Assembly (NCBI RefSeq): GCF_001577305.1
Contig: NZ_CP014518.1
Span: 1,984,001 to 2,048,000, forward strand
Source: Sinomonas atrocyanea
Lineage (GTDB): Bacteria; Actinomycetota; Actinomycetes; Actinomycetales; Micrococcaceae
Direction: 5' to 3'
DNA length: 64,000 bases
Shown here in pieces: positions 1 to 10,899 of this stretch. Both the position numbers and the translations under genes were made by a program. Positions within the stretch are counted from its first letter, which is position 1, and each line of letters starts with the position of its first letter. The notes beneath the pieces are model-generated. The model made no database searches, was not told where the DNA came from, and saw nothing but the letters and a program-made list of their open reading frames with translations.

Positions 1-702
1 CGTGCCGGTGCTGAACTTGATGCCGCGCTTCTTGAAGGCACGCTCGAGCTGCTTGACGATTGCGGCGTCCTCGTTCGGGACGAGCGAGGGCAGGCCCTCC
101 ACGATCGTGACGTCGACGCCGAAGGACTTCCAGACCGAGGCGAACTCGACGCCGATGACGCCGCCGCCGAGGACGATCACGCTGTTGGGCACGTAGTCGA
201 GCTCGAGCGCCTGGTCGGACGTGATGACCCGGCCGCCGATCTCGAGGCCCGGGAGGCTGCGGGAGTAGGAGCCCGTCGCGAGGATGATGTTCTTGCCCGT
301 GTAGTCGGTGCCCGCCACGGTCACGGTGCTCGGGCCGGTCAGGCGGCCCTCGCCCTCGATGACGGTGATGCCCTTGGACTTGATGAGGCCCGTGAGGCCC
401 TTGAACTTGCCGGCGATGATGCCGCCCTTGTAGGCGTTCACGGCGTTCATGTCGATGCTGTCCAGCGTCACGTTCACGCCGTACTTGGAGGCGTCGCGGG
501 CGTGGTCGGCCAGCTCGGCCGAGTGCAGGAGGGCCTTGGTCGGGATGCAGCCGTTGTGCAGGCACGTGCCGCCCAGCTTGCCCTTCTCGACGAGTCCGAC
601 CGAGAAGCCGAGCTCCGAGGCCCGGAGCGCCGCGGCGTAGCCGCCACTTCCGCCGCCGAGGATCAAGATGTCGAATTCGTGCGCAGTTGCCGCTTCGGCC
701 AC
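1..702 (-). CDS. lpdA: Dihydrolipoyl dehydrogenase, N-terminal 234 residues (gene runs off the window start)
   Basis: This is the E3 flavoprotein that reoxidises the lipoyl groups of pyruvate/2-oxoglutarate dehydrogenase using NAD+. The protein begins VAEAATAHEFDILILGGGSG, an FAD-binding Rossmann motif, followed at about residues 43-54 by GGTCLHNGCIPTK, which holds the redox-active Cys pair (CxxxxC) that defines the family. The start is GTG at 702, chosen because AGGGAG lies about 6 nt upstream and the FAD motif follows directly. The C-terminal half (NAD and dimerisation domains) lies outside the window. It is transcribed away from pepA, whose terminator hairpin lies upstream, so lpdA probably has its own promoter in 703-925. 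The family call is firm; its assignment to a particular dehydrogenase complex is not visible. Confidence 0.93.
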   Translation of the reverse strand, partial: MAEAATAHEFDILILGGGSGGYAAALRASELGFSVGLVEKGKLGGTCLHNGCIPTKALLHSAELADHARDASKYGVNVTLDSIDMNAVNAYKGGIIAGKFKGLTGLIKSKGITVIEGEGRLTGPSTVTVAGTDYTGKNIILATGSYSRSLPGLEIGGRVITSDQALELDYVPNSVIVLGGGVIGVEFASVWKSFGVDVTIVEGLPSLVPNEDAAIVKQLERAFKKRGIKFSTGT

Positions 703-866
703 GTGGACGCTCCCTCGCCTTGTGGACGGCGTGTTCCGCCGTCGAATGTGACAGTTGCCTGCGGCGGTCCGCGCAGGCCCGGTATCAGGGAAACCCTATA
801 TCCCCGACCGACTATGCTCCACCTTCGCGGAACGTTTGTCCCGGCCTTGTGTCAAGAGTCACGGGA

Positions 867-897
867 ACTCTAGCACTTTCGCAGCATGGACTTTCAA
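867..897 (-). promoter_or_regulatory. Possible promoter of lpdA
   Basis: On the minus strand TTGAAA (892-897) and TAGAGT (867-872) could be -35 and -10 elements, but the 19-nt spacer is long and the match is weak. It is placed in the only sizeable gap upstream of lpdA. No other element was recognised in 703-925. Confidence 0.25.
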
Positions 898-925
898 TTC
901 CACTTCATGAAATTTCGAGGGATGC

Positions 926-970
926 GATGCGGCCGCCCGGAAGCCGCGCCCGGCTCCGGGCGGCCGCATC
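926..970 (-). terminator. Terminator hairpin of pepA
   Basis: A perfect 16-bp stem (926-941 against 955-970) with a 13-nt loop begins one base beyond the pepA stop codon. There is no long T tract, as is usual in high-GC actinobacteria. It should separate pepA from lpdA transcription. Confidence 0.75.
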
Positions 971-971
971 C

Positions 972-2501
972 TCACGGACGGCCGGCCGACTCGAGGTACC
1001 CCACGAGCGTGCGGACCGTGGATCCGGTGCCCTGCTTCGGGGTGTGCCCGTAGGGCGAGCCGGTGTTGAAGGCCGGCCCCGCGATGTCGAGGTGTGCCCA
1101 CGGCACGGAGCTGCCGTCCGGGCGCTTGCCCACGAACTCCTTCAGGAAGATGGCGGCCGTCAGCATCCCGCCGGGCCGCTCGCCGACATTGGCGATGTCC
1201 GCCGTCGCGGAGTCCAGACCCGCCCGCAGCTCCTCGGGCAGCGGCATGGGCCACGCGGCCTCACCCGCCGCTGCGGCGGCGTCGAGCAGCGGCCGGGTCA
1301 CCTCGTCGTCGCCCATCACGCCGGCGGTGCGCGTGCCGAGCGCCACGAGCGCCGCCCCGGTGAGCGTGGCGACGTCGATGACGGCGTCGGGGTTCTCCTC
1401 GCACGCTGCGACGAGGCCGTCGGCCATGACGAGCCGGCCCTCGGCGTCGGTGTTGAGCACCTCGACGGTGGTACCCCCGCGGATCGTGATGACGTCGGAG
1501 GGCCGCTGCGCGCTGCCCGAGGGCATGTTCTCCGCCACACACAGCCACGCGGTCACCTTCACGGGCAGGCCCAGGCGCGCCGCCGCGAGGGTCGCGTTCA
1601 GGACCGTGGCGGCCCCGGCCATGTCGCTCTTCATCTGGTCCATGTTGGCCGCGGGCTTGATCGAGATCCCGCCCGAGTCGAAGGTGATGCCCTTGCCGAC
1701 GAGGTGGACGGCGCGCGCTCCGGAGGGGCGGGAGGGCACGTACTCGACCTTGACGAGGCGCGGCGGCCGGGCCGACCCCTGTCCGACGGCGAGGATGCCG
1801 CCGAACCCGTCCTTCGCGAGCCGCTTCTCATCGAAGACGGTGACCTTGACGGGCAGGCCCTTCGCGAGGTCCTTGGCCGCCTCCGCGAAGGCCTCGGGGT
1901 AGAGCTGGCTCGGGGGCATGTTGACGAGCGTGCGCGTGGCGTTGACGGAGGCCCCGAGCACCGCCGCGCGCGCCAGTGCGGCGTCCGCCTCTGCGGTCCC
2001 GGCAAGGGGGCTGTAGACGATCGCGGTGCGCACGTTGTCCTTGCCGGCGGCGGCAGGGGCCGACTTGTGCTCCGTGTAGGAGTAGGCACCGAGGGCAGCG
2101 CCCTCGGCGACGGCGGCGAGGTCGGCAGCGGTCGCCGCCGGCAGGGCCAGGACCACGGTCCCGTTGCCGGCGAGCTGGCGCACCGCCGAGCCGGCGGCCC
2201 GCCGCAGCTGCTCGGCGCTCGGGGCAGCCCCCGGCGCGACCTTGCCCACCCCGGCCAGGGCGAGCACGTGCGCACCGAGCTCCGGCAGCCCGGGGAGCCG
2301 GTGGAGCTGGTCCGCGGCGCCCGTGACGCCGAGGGCGGCAAGGGTGGAGGACACCGCCTCGGCGTTGCGCGCGCTCAGGGGGTTGTCGAGGAGGACCGGC
2401 CCGTCCGCGCCCTGCGCGACTCCCACCACCAGGACGTCGCTGGGGGTCTTGCGCAGGTCCTTGGACACGGCCCGGAGGGCGACTTCGCTGTTGCTGAACA
2501 C
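972..2501 (-). CDS. pepA: Leucyl aminopeptidase, family M17
   Basis: Cytosolic two-metal aminopeptidase that removes N-terminal residues from peptides. The 509-residue length is normal for the family. An N-terminal macro-like domain is followed by the catalytic domain with GKGITFDSGG (about residue 270, active-site Lys and metal Asp) and NTDAEGRLVMADGL (about 349, the family signature with metal-binding Asp/Glu and catalytic Arg). The start is GTG at 2501, giving MFSNSEV, with GAGG about 9 nt upstream. It is a single gene: a terminator follows it and a divergent PAC2 gene lies upstream. PepA can also act as a DNA-binding protein in E. coli, but nothing in the sequence shows that role here. 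Confidence 0.95.
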   Translation of the reverse strand: MFSNSEVALRAVSKDLRKTPSDVLVVGVAQGADGPVLLDNPLSARNAEAVSSTLAALGVTGAADQLHRLPGLPELGAHVLALAGVGKVAPGAAPSAEQLRRAAGSAVRQLAGNGTVVLALPAATAADLAAVAEGAALGAYSYTEHKSAPAAAGKDNVRTAIVYSPLAGTAEADAALARAAVLGASVNATRTLVNMPPSQLYPEAFAEAAKDLAKGLPVKVTVFDEKRLAKDGFGGILAVGQGSARPPRLVKVEYVPSRPSGARAVHLVGKGITFDSGGISIKPAANMDQMKSDMAGAATVLNATLAAARLGLPVKVTAWLCVAENMPSGSAQRPSDVITIRGGTTVEVLNTDAEGRLVMADGLVAACEENPDAVIDVATLTGAALVALGTRTAGVMGDDEVTRPLLDAAAAAGEAAWPMPLPEELRAGLDSATADIANVGERPGGMLTAAIFLKEFVGKRPDGSSVPWAHLDIAGPAFNTGSPYGHTPKQGTGSTVRTLVGYLESAGRP

Positions 2502-2711
2502 TGTGGCTGCCTCGATTCTGCACGGCTCACGCTGCCGCGTGTCTGCGCCGGCGGGTGTGGTGCGGTTGCTTCACGTGCTCCCGATCGTAGTAGCGCGGCA
2601 CCGTCCGGCCGATGCGGCACGGCGCAGGGGTCCACCCCGGCCCACGCCGAGGTGGAATGATGGAACGCCCCCGAGTGTTGGACCGATGAATGCCTAGGAA
2701 GGACTGCCACC

Positions 2712-3776
2712 GTGATCGACCCCGCGACTGGGCCCCTGCAGGACCCCGCAGGCCTGTACACCGCTGCCCTCGAGCTCAGCGGTGACGAGGGCATCCGGGG
2801 CCTGCCGCTCATCATGGGCTTCACCGGCTTCGCGGACGCGGGGCACGCCGTGCGCCAGATCATCGACGAGCTCATCAGCGTCCAGGGGGCCGGGGCGCTC
2901 GCGGCCTTCGACGTCGACCAGCTGCTCGACTACCGCTCGCGCCGCCCCCGCATCCGCTTCGTCGAGGACCACCTTGAGGACTACGACGCCCCGGCGCTCG
3001 CGCTCTACCGGCTCCAGGACGGCCTCGGGCGCCCCTACCTCCTCCTTGCCGGTCCCGAGCCGGACCTGCAGTGGGAGCGGTTCGCGCGCGCCGTCGTCGG
3101 CCTCGTCGAGCAGCTCGAGGTGTGCCAGACCCTCTGGGTCCACGCCATCCCGATGCCGGTGCCGCACACCCGTCCGCTCGGGGTGACGGTGCACGGCAAC
3201 CGGCCGGAGCTCGTCGAGGGCATCTCGCGCTGGAAGCCGGTCGTCGAGTTCCCGGGGGCAGTCGGACACCTCGTGGAGATCCGGCTCATCGAGGCGGGGC
3301 ACGATGTCACCGGGTTCGTCGTCCATGTGCCGCACTACCTCGCCGAGGCCGAGTACCCGGCCGCCGCCGTGACCGGCCTCGAGCACCTCGGCGCCGCTGC
3401 CTCGCTCATGCTCCCGAGCGACCGCCTCCGCGAGGCGTCACGGGAGGTCGAGCGGCAGGTGGCCGAACAGGTCGCGGCGTCCGCGGAGATCCGCGAGCTG
3501 GTGGCCGGGCTCGAGGAGCGCTTCGACGACCACACGGCCGACGTCCCGCGCCGTTCCCTCCTCGCGGGCCCTGCCGACGAACTGCCCACCGCCGAGGACC
3601 TCGGCGCCGCGGTCGAGGCCTACCTCGCCGCCCACGGCGAGGAGGACGCCGACGGCGGCGGCGCCTCCCGCGGTGATGGGGAAACGGACGACGGCGCGGA
3701 GCCGCCTGCCGCCGATGGGCCGCCGCAGACGCCGGATGACGCGCCGCGCGCGGAGGGGGAGGAGCCCCCGCACTAG
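2712..3776 (+). CDS. PAC2 family protein (proteasome assembly chaperone-like)
   Basis: 354 residues. The N-terminal part carries the PAC2 fold signature: LPLIMGFTGFADAGHAVRQI (about 36-55), then VHAIPMPVPHTRP (about 141-153). PAC2 proteins are related to eukaryotic proteasome assembly chaperones, and actinobacteria often encode one or more. A direct role in proteasome assembly in bacteria is not established to my knowledge. The C-terminal 60 residues are acidic and Gly/Pro-rich and are probably disordered. The start is GTG at 2712 with GGAAGGA about 8 nt upstream. The stop codon TAG at 3774 doubles as the first three bases of the -10 box of the next gene. Confidence 0.85.
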   Translation: MIDPATGPLQDPAGLYTAALELSGDEGIRGLPLIMGFTGFADAGHAVRQIIDELISVQGAGALAAFDVDQLLDYRSRRPRIRFVEDHLEDYDAPALALYRLQDGLGRPYLLLAGPEPDLQWERFARAVVGLVEQLEVCQTLWVHAIPMPVPHTRPLGVTVHGNRPELVEGISRWKPVVEFPGAVGHLVEIRLIEAGHDVTGFVVHVPHYLAEAEYPAAAVTGLEHLGAAASLMLPSDRLREASREVERQVAEQVAASAEIRELVAGLEERFDDHTADVPRRSLLAGPADELPTAEDLGAAVEAYLAAHGEEDADGGGASRGDGETDDGAEPPAADGPPQTPDDAPRAEGEEPPH

Positions 3777-3779
3777 GAT
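3774..3779 (+). promoter_or_regulatory. Leaderless-type -10 box of the MFS gene
   Basis: TAGGAT ends 6 nt before the GTG start at 3786, the spacing expected if transcription begins at the start codon. It overlaps the stop codon of the PAC2 gene. Confidence 0.5.
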
Positions 3780-3785
3780 CATGGG

Positions 3786-5099
3786 GTGAACAGCTGGCGC
3801 GCCTACGTGGTCTGGGGAATCGGAGTCTTCGGCTACCTGGTGGCGGTGCTCCAGCGCACCTCGTTCGGCGTCGTCGGCCTCGAGGCCGCAGAACGCTTCC
3901 ACGTGGGCGGCGCGGTGCTCTCGGCCTTCACGGTGCTCCAGCTCGTGGTCTACGCCTCGCTCCAGATCCCCGTCGGGCTGCTCGTGGACCGCTTCGGCAG
4001 CCGCATCATGGTCTCGGCCGGGGCGGTCTTCATGGCGCTGGGCCAGCTGCAGATCGCCGTCGCCGAGACGACGGTCACAGGGATCATCGGCCGCATGCTC
4101 GTGGGCATGGGCGACGCCATGACCTTCGTCTCCGTGCTAAGACTCGTGCCGCTGTGGTTCGATGGGCGCCGCGCCCCGCTCATGAGCCAGCTCACGGGCG
4201 TGATCGGCCAGCTCGGCCAGCTCGTGAGCGTCATCCCGTTCCTCGCGCTCCTGCACGCCGCCGGCTGGTCCCAGGCCTTCATGACCCTGGCCGCGCTGTC
4301 CCTCGTGGTGATCGTGCTGGTACTCGCGCTCCTGCGCAACGCGCCTGCCGGCGCGCCGGCGGCGCAGAGCGAGAGCCCGGAGGGCACGCGCGCCCTGCTC
4401 GCCGCCGCGTGGCGCCAGCCGGGGACCCGCCTCGGGATGTGGAGCCACTTCACCGTCCAGTTCAGCGGGAACGTCTTCGCCCTCATGTGGGGCTTCCCGT
4501 TCATGGTCGCCGGCCAGGGATTCGACTCCACCGTCGCCGCCGGGCTCATGTCCTTCTTCGTGGCCGTGGCGATCCTCGCCGGGCCGCCCATGGGCCGGTT
4601 CGTCGCGCGGCACCCGCTGCGGAGGTCCACGCTCGTGCTCGGCATCTCCACGCTGACGGCGCTGGCGTGGACGGCGGTGCTCGTGGTTCCGGGCCGCGCG
4701 CCGCTGTGGCTCATGGCCGTCCTCGTCGCAGTCCTGGCCCTCGGCGGCCCCGCCTCGATGATCGGATTCGACTTCGCCAGGACGTTCAATCCGTCGCACC
4801 GGCTCGGCACGGCGACCGGGATCGTGAACATCGGCGGCTTCGTCGCGGCGCTGCTGACGATGTTCCTCGTGGGCTACCTGCTCGACCTCCAGCACGCTCT
4901 GGGCCTGTCGCCGCAGGGGGTGTACAGCCTCGACGCGTTCCGCGTCGCCCTGGCGGTCCAGCTCCTCGTGCTCGGAGCAGGCGCCTTTGCCCTGGTCCGG
5001 GTCCGCCGCAAGGTGCGTCGGGCGCTCGCCGCCCAGAACGTGCGCGTCCCGCTCCTGAGGGAGCTCTGGGCGGACTACAGGGCGCGCAGACGCCGCTGA
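3786..5099 (+). CDS. MFS transporter
   Basis: 437-residue polytopic membrane protein with about 12 hydrophobic segments. It resembles the nitrate/oxalate-like or general metabolite branch of the major facilitator superfamily. LLVDRFGSRIMV (about 64-75) is the loop 2-3 motif (D-R-x-G-x-R) typical of MFS, and RMLVGMGDAMTFVSVLRL (about 103-120) is the helix-4 region. The substrate cannot be deduced. There is no Shine-Dalgarno sequence; the gene appears to be expressed as a leaderless mRNA from the TAGGAT box 6 nt upstream. The C-terminal tail is short and Arg-rich. No linked enzyme gene hints at a substrate. Confidence 0.85.
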   Translation: MNSWRAYVVWGIGVFGYLVAVLQRTSFGVVGLEAAERFHVGGAVLSAFTVLQLVVYASLQIPVGLLVDRFGSRIMVSAGAVFMALGQLQIAVAETTVTGIIGRMLVGMGDAMTFVSVLRLVPLWFDGRRAPLMSQLTGVIGQLGQLVSVIPFLALLHAAGWSQAFMTLAALSLVVIVLVLALLRNAPAGAPAAQSESPEGTRALLAAAWRQPGTRLGMWSHFTVQFSGNVFALMWGFPFMVAGQGFDSTVAAGLMSFFVAVAILAGPPMGRFVARHPLRRSTLVLGISTLTALAWTAVLVVPGRAPLWLMAVLVAVLALGGPASMIGFDFARTFNPSHRLGTATGIVNIGGFVAALLTMFLVGYLLDLQHALGLSPQGVYSLDAFRVALAVQLLVLGAGAFALVRVRRKVRRALAAQNVRVPLLRELWADYRARRRR

Positions 5100-5191
5100 C
5101 TCCTCCTCCCCAGCGGCGCAGCCGGGCATTTCGTCCACATAGCGCACATCGGGGGTGCCCCCACCGGGCGGCGTCTGAAGAGACTGGCTGC

Positions 5192-6541
5192 ATGGACGAC
5201 ATCCAGCACCCCGTTGGGCAGCCCGCGCGCCGCGACACCGAAGGCATCCGGGATGCCACCGGCGCGCCGGCGGATCCCATCACCATCCGTTCCGCCGAGG
5301 ACATCCTCTCGTACGTCCCGCATGCGCTGGGCGAGTGGCCCGAGGAGAGCCTCGTCGCGGTGGGCCTCGGAGACGGCCGCCTCGGGCCCACCCTGCGCAT
5401 CGACCTCCCGGCGCGGCCGAAGGGCGCGCCAGTCCGCCCTGCCGCGCTGCGCCGCTTCTCGGACACGGTGGCGGACTACCTCACGCACGATGCCCTGGTC
5501 GGCGCCGTCCTTGCCCTCTACACGCGGTCGGCGTGGACCGTTCCCCAGTCGCCCCCGCACCGCGAGGTCATGGATGCTGTGGCTGCGCGACTGGCCGAGG
5601 CCGGCGTCCCGGTGCTCGAGGCCTGGGTCGTGGGGCCCGAGCGCTGGCGCACAGTGACCTGCGCCGACACCGCCTGCTGCCCGTGGCCCGGGGAAAGCGT
5701 CGAGGCCCTCAGGACCGGCAGGATCGGGGCGGAGATGGTCTACCGCGGCAGCTCCTACGGGGCCGGGCTTCCCGAGGCCGCGCGCCCCGAGCCGCCCCCG
5801 GCAGCGGTGGCCGCTGCGCTGGAGGCCTACGTCGAGGACCCCGGCCGGTGGTGGGATCCTCTCGTGTTCACGGCGGCACTCGCGGCCTGGGACGAGGTCC
5901 TGTCCGAACCCCGCGTCCCGGACCCGGCGCGGGTCCGGCTCCTCGCGGCCACGCTCATGCGGCCCGCCCTCAGGGATGCCGTCCTTGTCGCCTCCGCGGC
6001 GGACGCTGGCACTGCCTGGCGGGGAACCGCCGCCACCCAGGGGCTCAGGGCGGAGCAGATACAGGCGGTACCGCCAGCGCTGCCCGGCGGCGTCCCGGCC
6101 GCCGAGGCCGCGGCGGCGCTGGACTCCTGGTCCGAGGGCCCTCGTGCGGGGGAGCGCGGGTCCGTGCCCTCCGCCGGGCCCGACGCAGAGGCGGTCCGGG
6201 GCGCCAGTGCGCTGCCGGGCTCGTCCCGCGAGTTCGGGCTGATCCTCATGGGCTGCACGTCAGCGGCGCCCGCCTGGGACCGGATCGCCCGGCTGGAGCG
6301 CGTCGCACTCGGAGTGGCCCAGATGGAGGAGCCCGAGCTGCGTGCCCCCGCACTCGCCGTCCTCGCCTGGGTGCAGTGGGCGAGGGGCCGCGGCGGTCGG
6401 TGCCTCGCGTTCCTCGAGCGGGCGCTGTCCACCGATCCTGGCTACCGCCTGGCACTCCTGCTGCGCGGCCTGGTCGAGCAGGGCGAACTCGCCGGCTGGG
6501 CGCGCAGCCGTGATACCGCCTGGCACCGCGAGGCTGCCTAG
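5192..6541 (+). CDS. DUF4192 domain-containing protein
   Basis: 449 residues starting MDDIQHPVGQP. The domain begins at about residue 33 with ITIRSAEDILSYVPHALG and continues with WPEESLVAVGL, the conserved opening of DUF4192, an actinobacterial family of unknown function. The middle contains a Cys-containing stretch (DTACCPWPG, about 163-171), and the last 70 residues are alpha-helical and TPR-like in appearance (LAFLERALSTDPGYRLALLL). The start at 5192 is chosen because the family begins here; the frame is open further upstream only as a shadow of the MFS gene. The gene lies between the MFS gene and sigA and is followed by a hairpin. Confidence 0.85.
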   Translation: MDDIQHPVGQPARRDTEGIRDATGAPADPITIRSAEDILSYVPHALGEWPEESLVAVGLGDGRLGPTLRIDLPARPKGAPVRPAALRRFSDTVADYLTHDALVGAVLALYTRSAWTVPQSPPHREVMDAVAARLAEAGVPVLEAWVVGPERWRTVTCADTACCPWPGESVEALRTGRIGAEMVYRGSSYGAGLPEAARPEPPPAAVAAALEAYVEDPGRWWDPLVFTAALAAWDEVLSEPRVPDPARVRLLAATLMRPALRDAVLVASAADAGTAWRGTAATQGLRAEQIQAVPPALPGGVPAAEAAAALDSWSEGPRAGERGSVPSAGPDAEAVRGASALPGSSREFGLILMGCTSAAPAWDRIARLERVALGVAQMEEPELRAPALAVLAWVQWARGRGGRCLAFLERALSTDPGYRLALLLRGLVEQGELAGWARSRDTAWHREAA

Positions 6542-6547
6542 ACCGCT

Positions 6548-6574
6548 CCGCCGCAGCCGGCGTGCCTGCGGCGG
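6548..6574 (+). terminator. Likely terminator after the DUF4192 gene
   Basis: A 9-bp perfect stem (6548-6556 against 6566-6574) with a 9-nt loop begins 6 nt after the stop codon. Confidence 0.5.
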
Positions 6575-6699
6575 GTGCCGTGCGGCCCGGACGCCTGTGA
6601 CCTTCGGCCGTGTCGGCGATGCATCCTCTTCGTGAGAGAATGGACGGCAGACCCGGTTGGGTCCGAGCTCCGTAGTATTGTTTTCATCTCGCCGATGTG

Positions 6700-6725
6700 G
6701 GAACGAATCCAGTGGCGGAAGGGTT
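6700..6725 (+). promoter_or_regulatory. SigR/SigH-type promoter match upstream of sigA
   Basis: GGAAC (6700-6704), an 18-nt spacer and GTT (6723-6725) fit the GGAAT-N18/19-GTT consensus of the thiol-oxidative-stress sigma factors SigR (Streptomyces) and SigH (mycobacteria). It lies about 115 nt before the sigA start. From memory, the Streptomyces sigA orthologue hrdB is itself a SigR target, which supports the reading. No convincing housekeeping promoter was seen in 6575-6840. Confidence 0.45.
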
Positions 6726-6840
6726 GTAATCATAAGACCCTTCGGATCGGAGCGGCAGCCTCGGCTGTTCTTCGGACTTGACAGGGTCATAGTGGTGTTG
6801 CCCTCCAGGCAATCACTGGCACTGCGGCAGGAAGGTAATC

Positions 6841-8133
6841 GTGACGCCCCCCACGGAGAATGAGACCGTCGAGACGGCCATCGCGGAGAACGGCTCGGCC
6901 AAGAGCGCGCCCGCGCGCCCGGCCAAGCGGTCTTCGGCCAAGGCCGCCGCGTCCAAGGCGAAGGCACCCGCCCGGAAGACGGCGGCTGCGCCTGCAGCCA
7001 AGGGCAAGGCCAGCGCGAAGGCCGCCGACGCGCAGGCCACCGAAGCCGTCGCCGAGGACGAGGCTGTCGAGGAAGACCTCGATTCGGCCGCGCCCGACGA
7101 AGGCGAGATCGTCGCCGAGAGCGAGGCCGCCGAGGCCGAGGAGAAGACGACGGGCACCGCCATCGTCATCTCGGACGCCGACGAGGACGACGCTCCGGTC
7201 CAGCAGGTCACGAGTGCCGGCGCCACTGCCGACCCCGTGAAGGACTACCTCAAGCAGATCGGCAAGGTCGCGCTCCTCAACGCCGAGCAGGAGGTCGACC
7301 TGGCCCTGCGCATCGAGGCGGGCCTCTTCGCCAAGCACAAGCTGGCGGAGGAGGGCTCGGACTACGACGCCCAGTACCGCCACGACCTCGAGCGCATCGT
7401 GCACGACGGCGAGCGCGCCAAGAACCACCTGCTCGAGGCCAACCTCCGCCTCGTCGTCTCCCTCGCCAAGCGCTACACCGGCCGCGGCATGCTCTTCCTC
7501 GACCTGATCCAGGAAGGCAACCTCGGCCTCATCCGCGCCGTCGAGAAGTTCGACTACACCAAGGGCTTCAAGTTCTCGACCTATGCGACGTGGTGGATCC
7601 GCCAGGCCATCACCCGCGCCATGGCCGACCAGGCCCGCACGATCCGTATCCCGGTGCACATGGTCGAGGTCATCAACAAGCTCGCCCGTGTCCAGCGCCA
7701 GATGCTCCAGGACCTCGGACGGGAGCCCACTCCGGAAGAGCTCGCGAAGGAGCTCGACATGACCCCCGAGAAGGTCGTCGAGGTCCAGAAGTACGGCCGC
7801 GAGCCCATCTCGCTGCACACGCCTCTGGGCGAGGATGGCGACTCGGAGTTCGGCGACCTCATCGAGGACTCGGAGGCGGTGGTCCCCGCGGACGCCGTGA
7901 GCTTCACGCTCCTGCAGGAGCAGCTGCACTCCGTCCTCGACACGCTCTCCGAGCGGGAGGCCGGCGTCGTCGCGATGCGCTTCGGCCTGACCGATGGCCA
8001 GCCCAAGACCCTCGACGAGATCGGCAAGGTCTATGGCGTGACGCGCGAGCGCATCCGGCAGATCGAGTCGAAGACCATGTCGAAGCTGCGCCACCCGTCC
8101 CGCTCGCAGGTACTGCGCGACTACCTCGACTGA
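6841..8133 (+). CDS. sigA: Principal RNA polymerase sigma factor SigA (RpoD type)
   Basis: 430 residues. The first 110 are a low-complexity Lys/Ala/Pro-rich then acidic arm in place of a clear region 1.1, as is normal in actinobacteria. Region 1.2 begins near DPVKDYLKQIGKVALL (about 127). Regions 2.1-2.4 are intact (NLRLVVSLAKRYTGRGMLFL at about 201, FKFSTYATWWIRQAITRAMA at about 243). Region 3 contains EPTPEELAKELDM, and region 4.2 is GVTRERIRQIESKTMSKLRH (about 399-418), the -35-binding helix-turn-helix. The start is GTG at 6841 with AGGAAGG about 6 nt upstream. The gene stands alone, with a long leader carrying a possible stress promoter and a 44-bp palindromic terminator after it. The identification is certain. 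Confidence 0.98.
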   Translation: MTPPTENETVETAIAENGSAKSAPARPAKRSSAKAAASKAKAPARKTAAAPAAKGKASAKAADAQATEAVAEDEAVEEDLDSAAPDEGEIVAESEAAEAEEKTTGTAIVISDADEDDAPVQQVTSAGATADPVKDYLKQIGKVALLNAEQEVDLALRIEAGLFAKHKLAEEGSDYDAQYRHDLERIVHDGERAKNHLLEANLRLVVSLAKRYTGRGMLFLDLIQEGNLGLIRAVEKFDYTKGFKFSTYATWWIRQAITRAMADQARTIRIPVHMVEVINKLARVQRQMLQDLGREPTPEELAKELDMTPEKVVEVQKYGREPISLHTPLGEDGDSEFGDLIEDSEAVVPADAVSFTLLQEQLHSVLDTLSEREAGVVAMRFGLTDGQPKTLDEIGKVYGVTRERIRQIESKTMSKLRHPSRSQVLRDYLD

Positions 8134-8181
8134 CGCGACGTGGGCGGTCCCGGGGAACCGGGGCCGCCCACCGGCCTACGA

Positions 8182-8225
8182 CGTGAGAGGGCCCGGACAC
8201 CGATCGGTGTCCGGGCCCTCTCACG
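8182..8225. terminator. Perfect 44-bp palindrome, bidirectional terminator between sigA and the DUF7455 gene
   Basis: Both halves are exact reverse complements (22 bp each, centre CGATCG), between two convergent genes. In RNA either strand folds into one long GC-rich hairpin, so it can stop transcription from both sides. Confidence 0.8.
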
Positions 8226-8262
8226 GTCTACCGGCCTTCGCCGTCCCGTCGCGGGGGACGGC

Positions 8263-8484
8263 TCAGTCTTCGGCCAGCGCCGCCTTGTCCGTCAGGCGGT
8301 TCGTCTCGTCGTGCCACACCGAGGCCAGCGGGCGAAGCGTCGGCTCCACGGCGCGCGCGTGGTGGGCGCAGAAGAGCAGTTCGCCGCCTGAGGTCTCGAG
8401 GACCACTCGCACATAGGCCTGGGCGCCGCAGCGGTCGCAGCGGTCGATGGCAGTCATGGTGGGATCCGCAAGTGCTGCAGTCAT
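8263..8484 (-). CDS. Small zinc-ribbon protein, DUF7455 type
   Basis: 73 residues starting MTAALADPTM. It contains CDRCGAQAYVRV (two Cys) and LLFCAHHARA (Cys and His residues), which together look like one zinc site. This is the widespread actinobacterial small protein found beside sigA; its function is unknown. The start at 8484 is set by a strong AAGGAGG (8490-8496) 5 nt upstream; a longer reading frame of 80 residues exists but its start would lie upstream of this ribosome-binding site. It is convergent with sigA and divergent from parE. Confidence 0.8.
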   Translation of the reverse strand: MTAALADPTMTAIDRCDRCGAQAYVRVVLETSGGELLFCAHHARAVEPTLRPLASVWHDETNRLTDKAALAED

Positions 8485-8781
8485 CTCAGCCTCCTTAGCA
8501 TTCACCGGGTGGTCTTACGCGGTCACTACATCTAACACCCCGCCTGCGCCGGATGATGCCAAGAATGCGCAACTTTCGCTCGGGGCGTATTGCGGTTCGG
8601 CAACGCAGGGGCGGCTCCGGATACCCGTTAGACCACGCGCGGAGCGTCCCGGCGGCCCCATGGCGGCGCGGCCGCTAAGGTTGTCCTGTGCCGTGCCCTC
8701 CGGCGCGGCACCCCGGCGCCGTCCGGCACCATCCCCTGCGGCCCTACCGCCTTCCAGCACCACCGAAGGAGTCCCGCGCGC

Positions 8782-10887
<2,106 letters not shown>

Positions 10888-10899
10888 GCAGGCCTACGC

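Noticed and set aside
6778..6783. TTGACA upstream of sigA as a -35 element
   Set aside because: No acceptable -10 hexamer lies 16-19 nt downstream.
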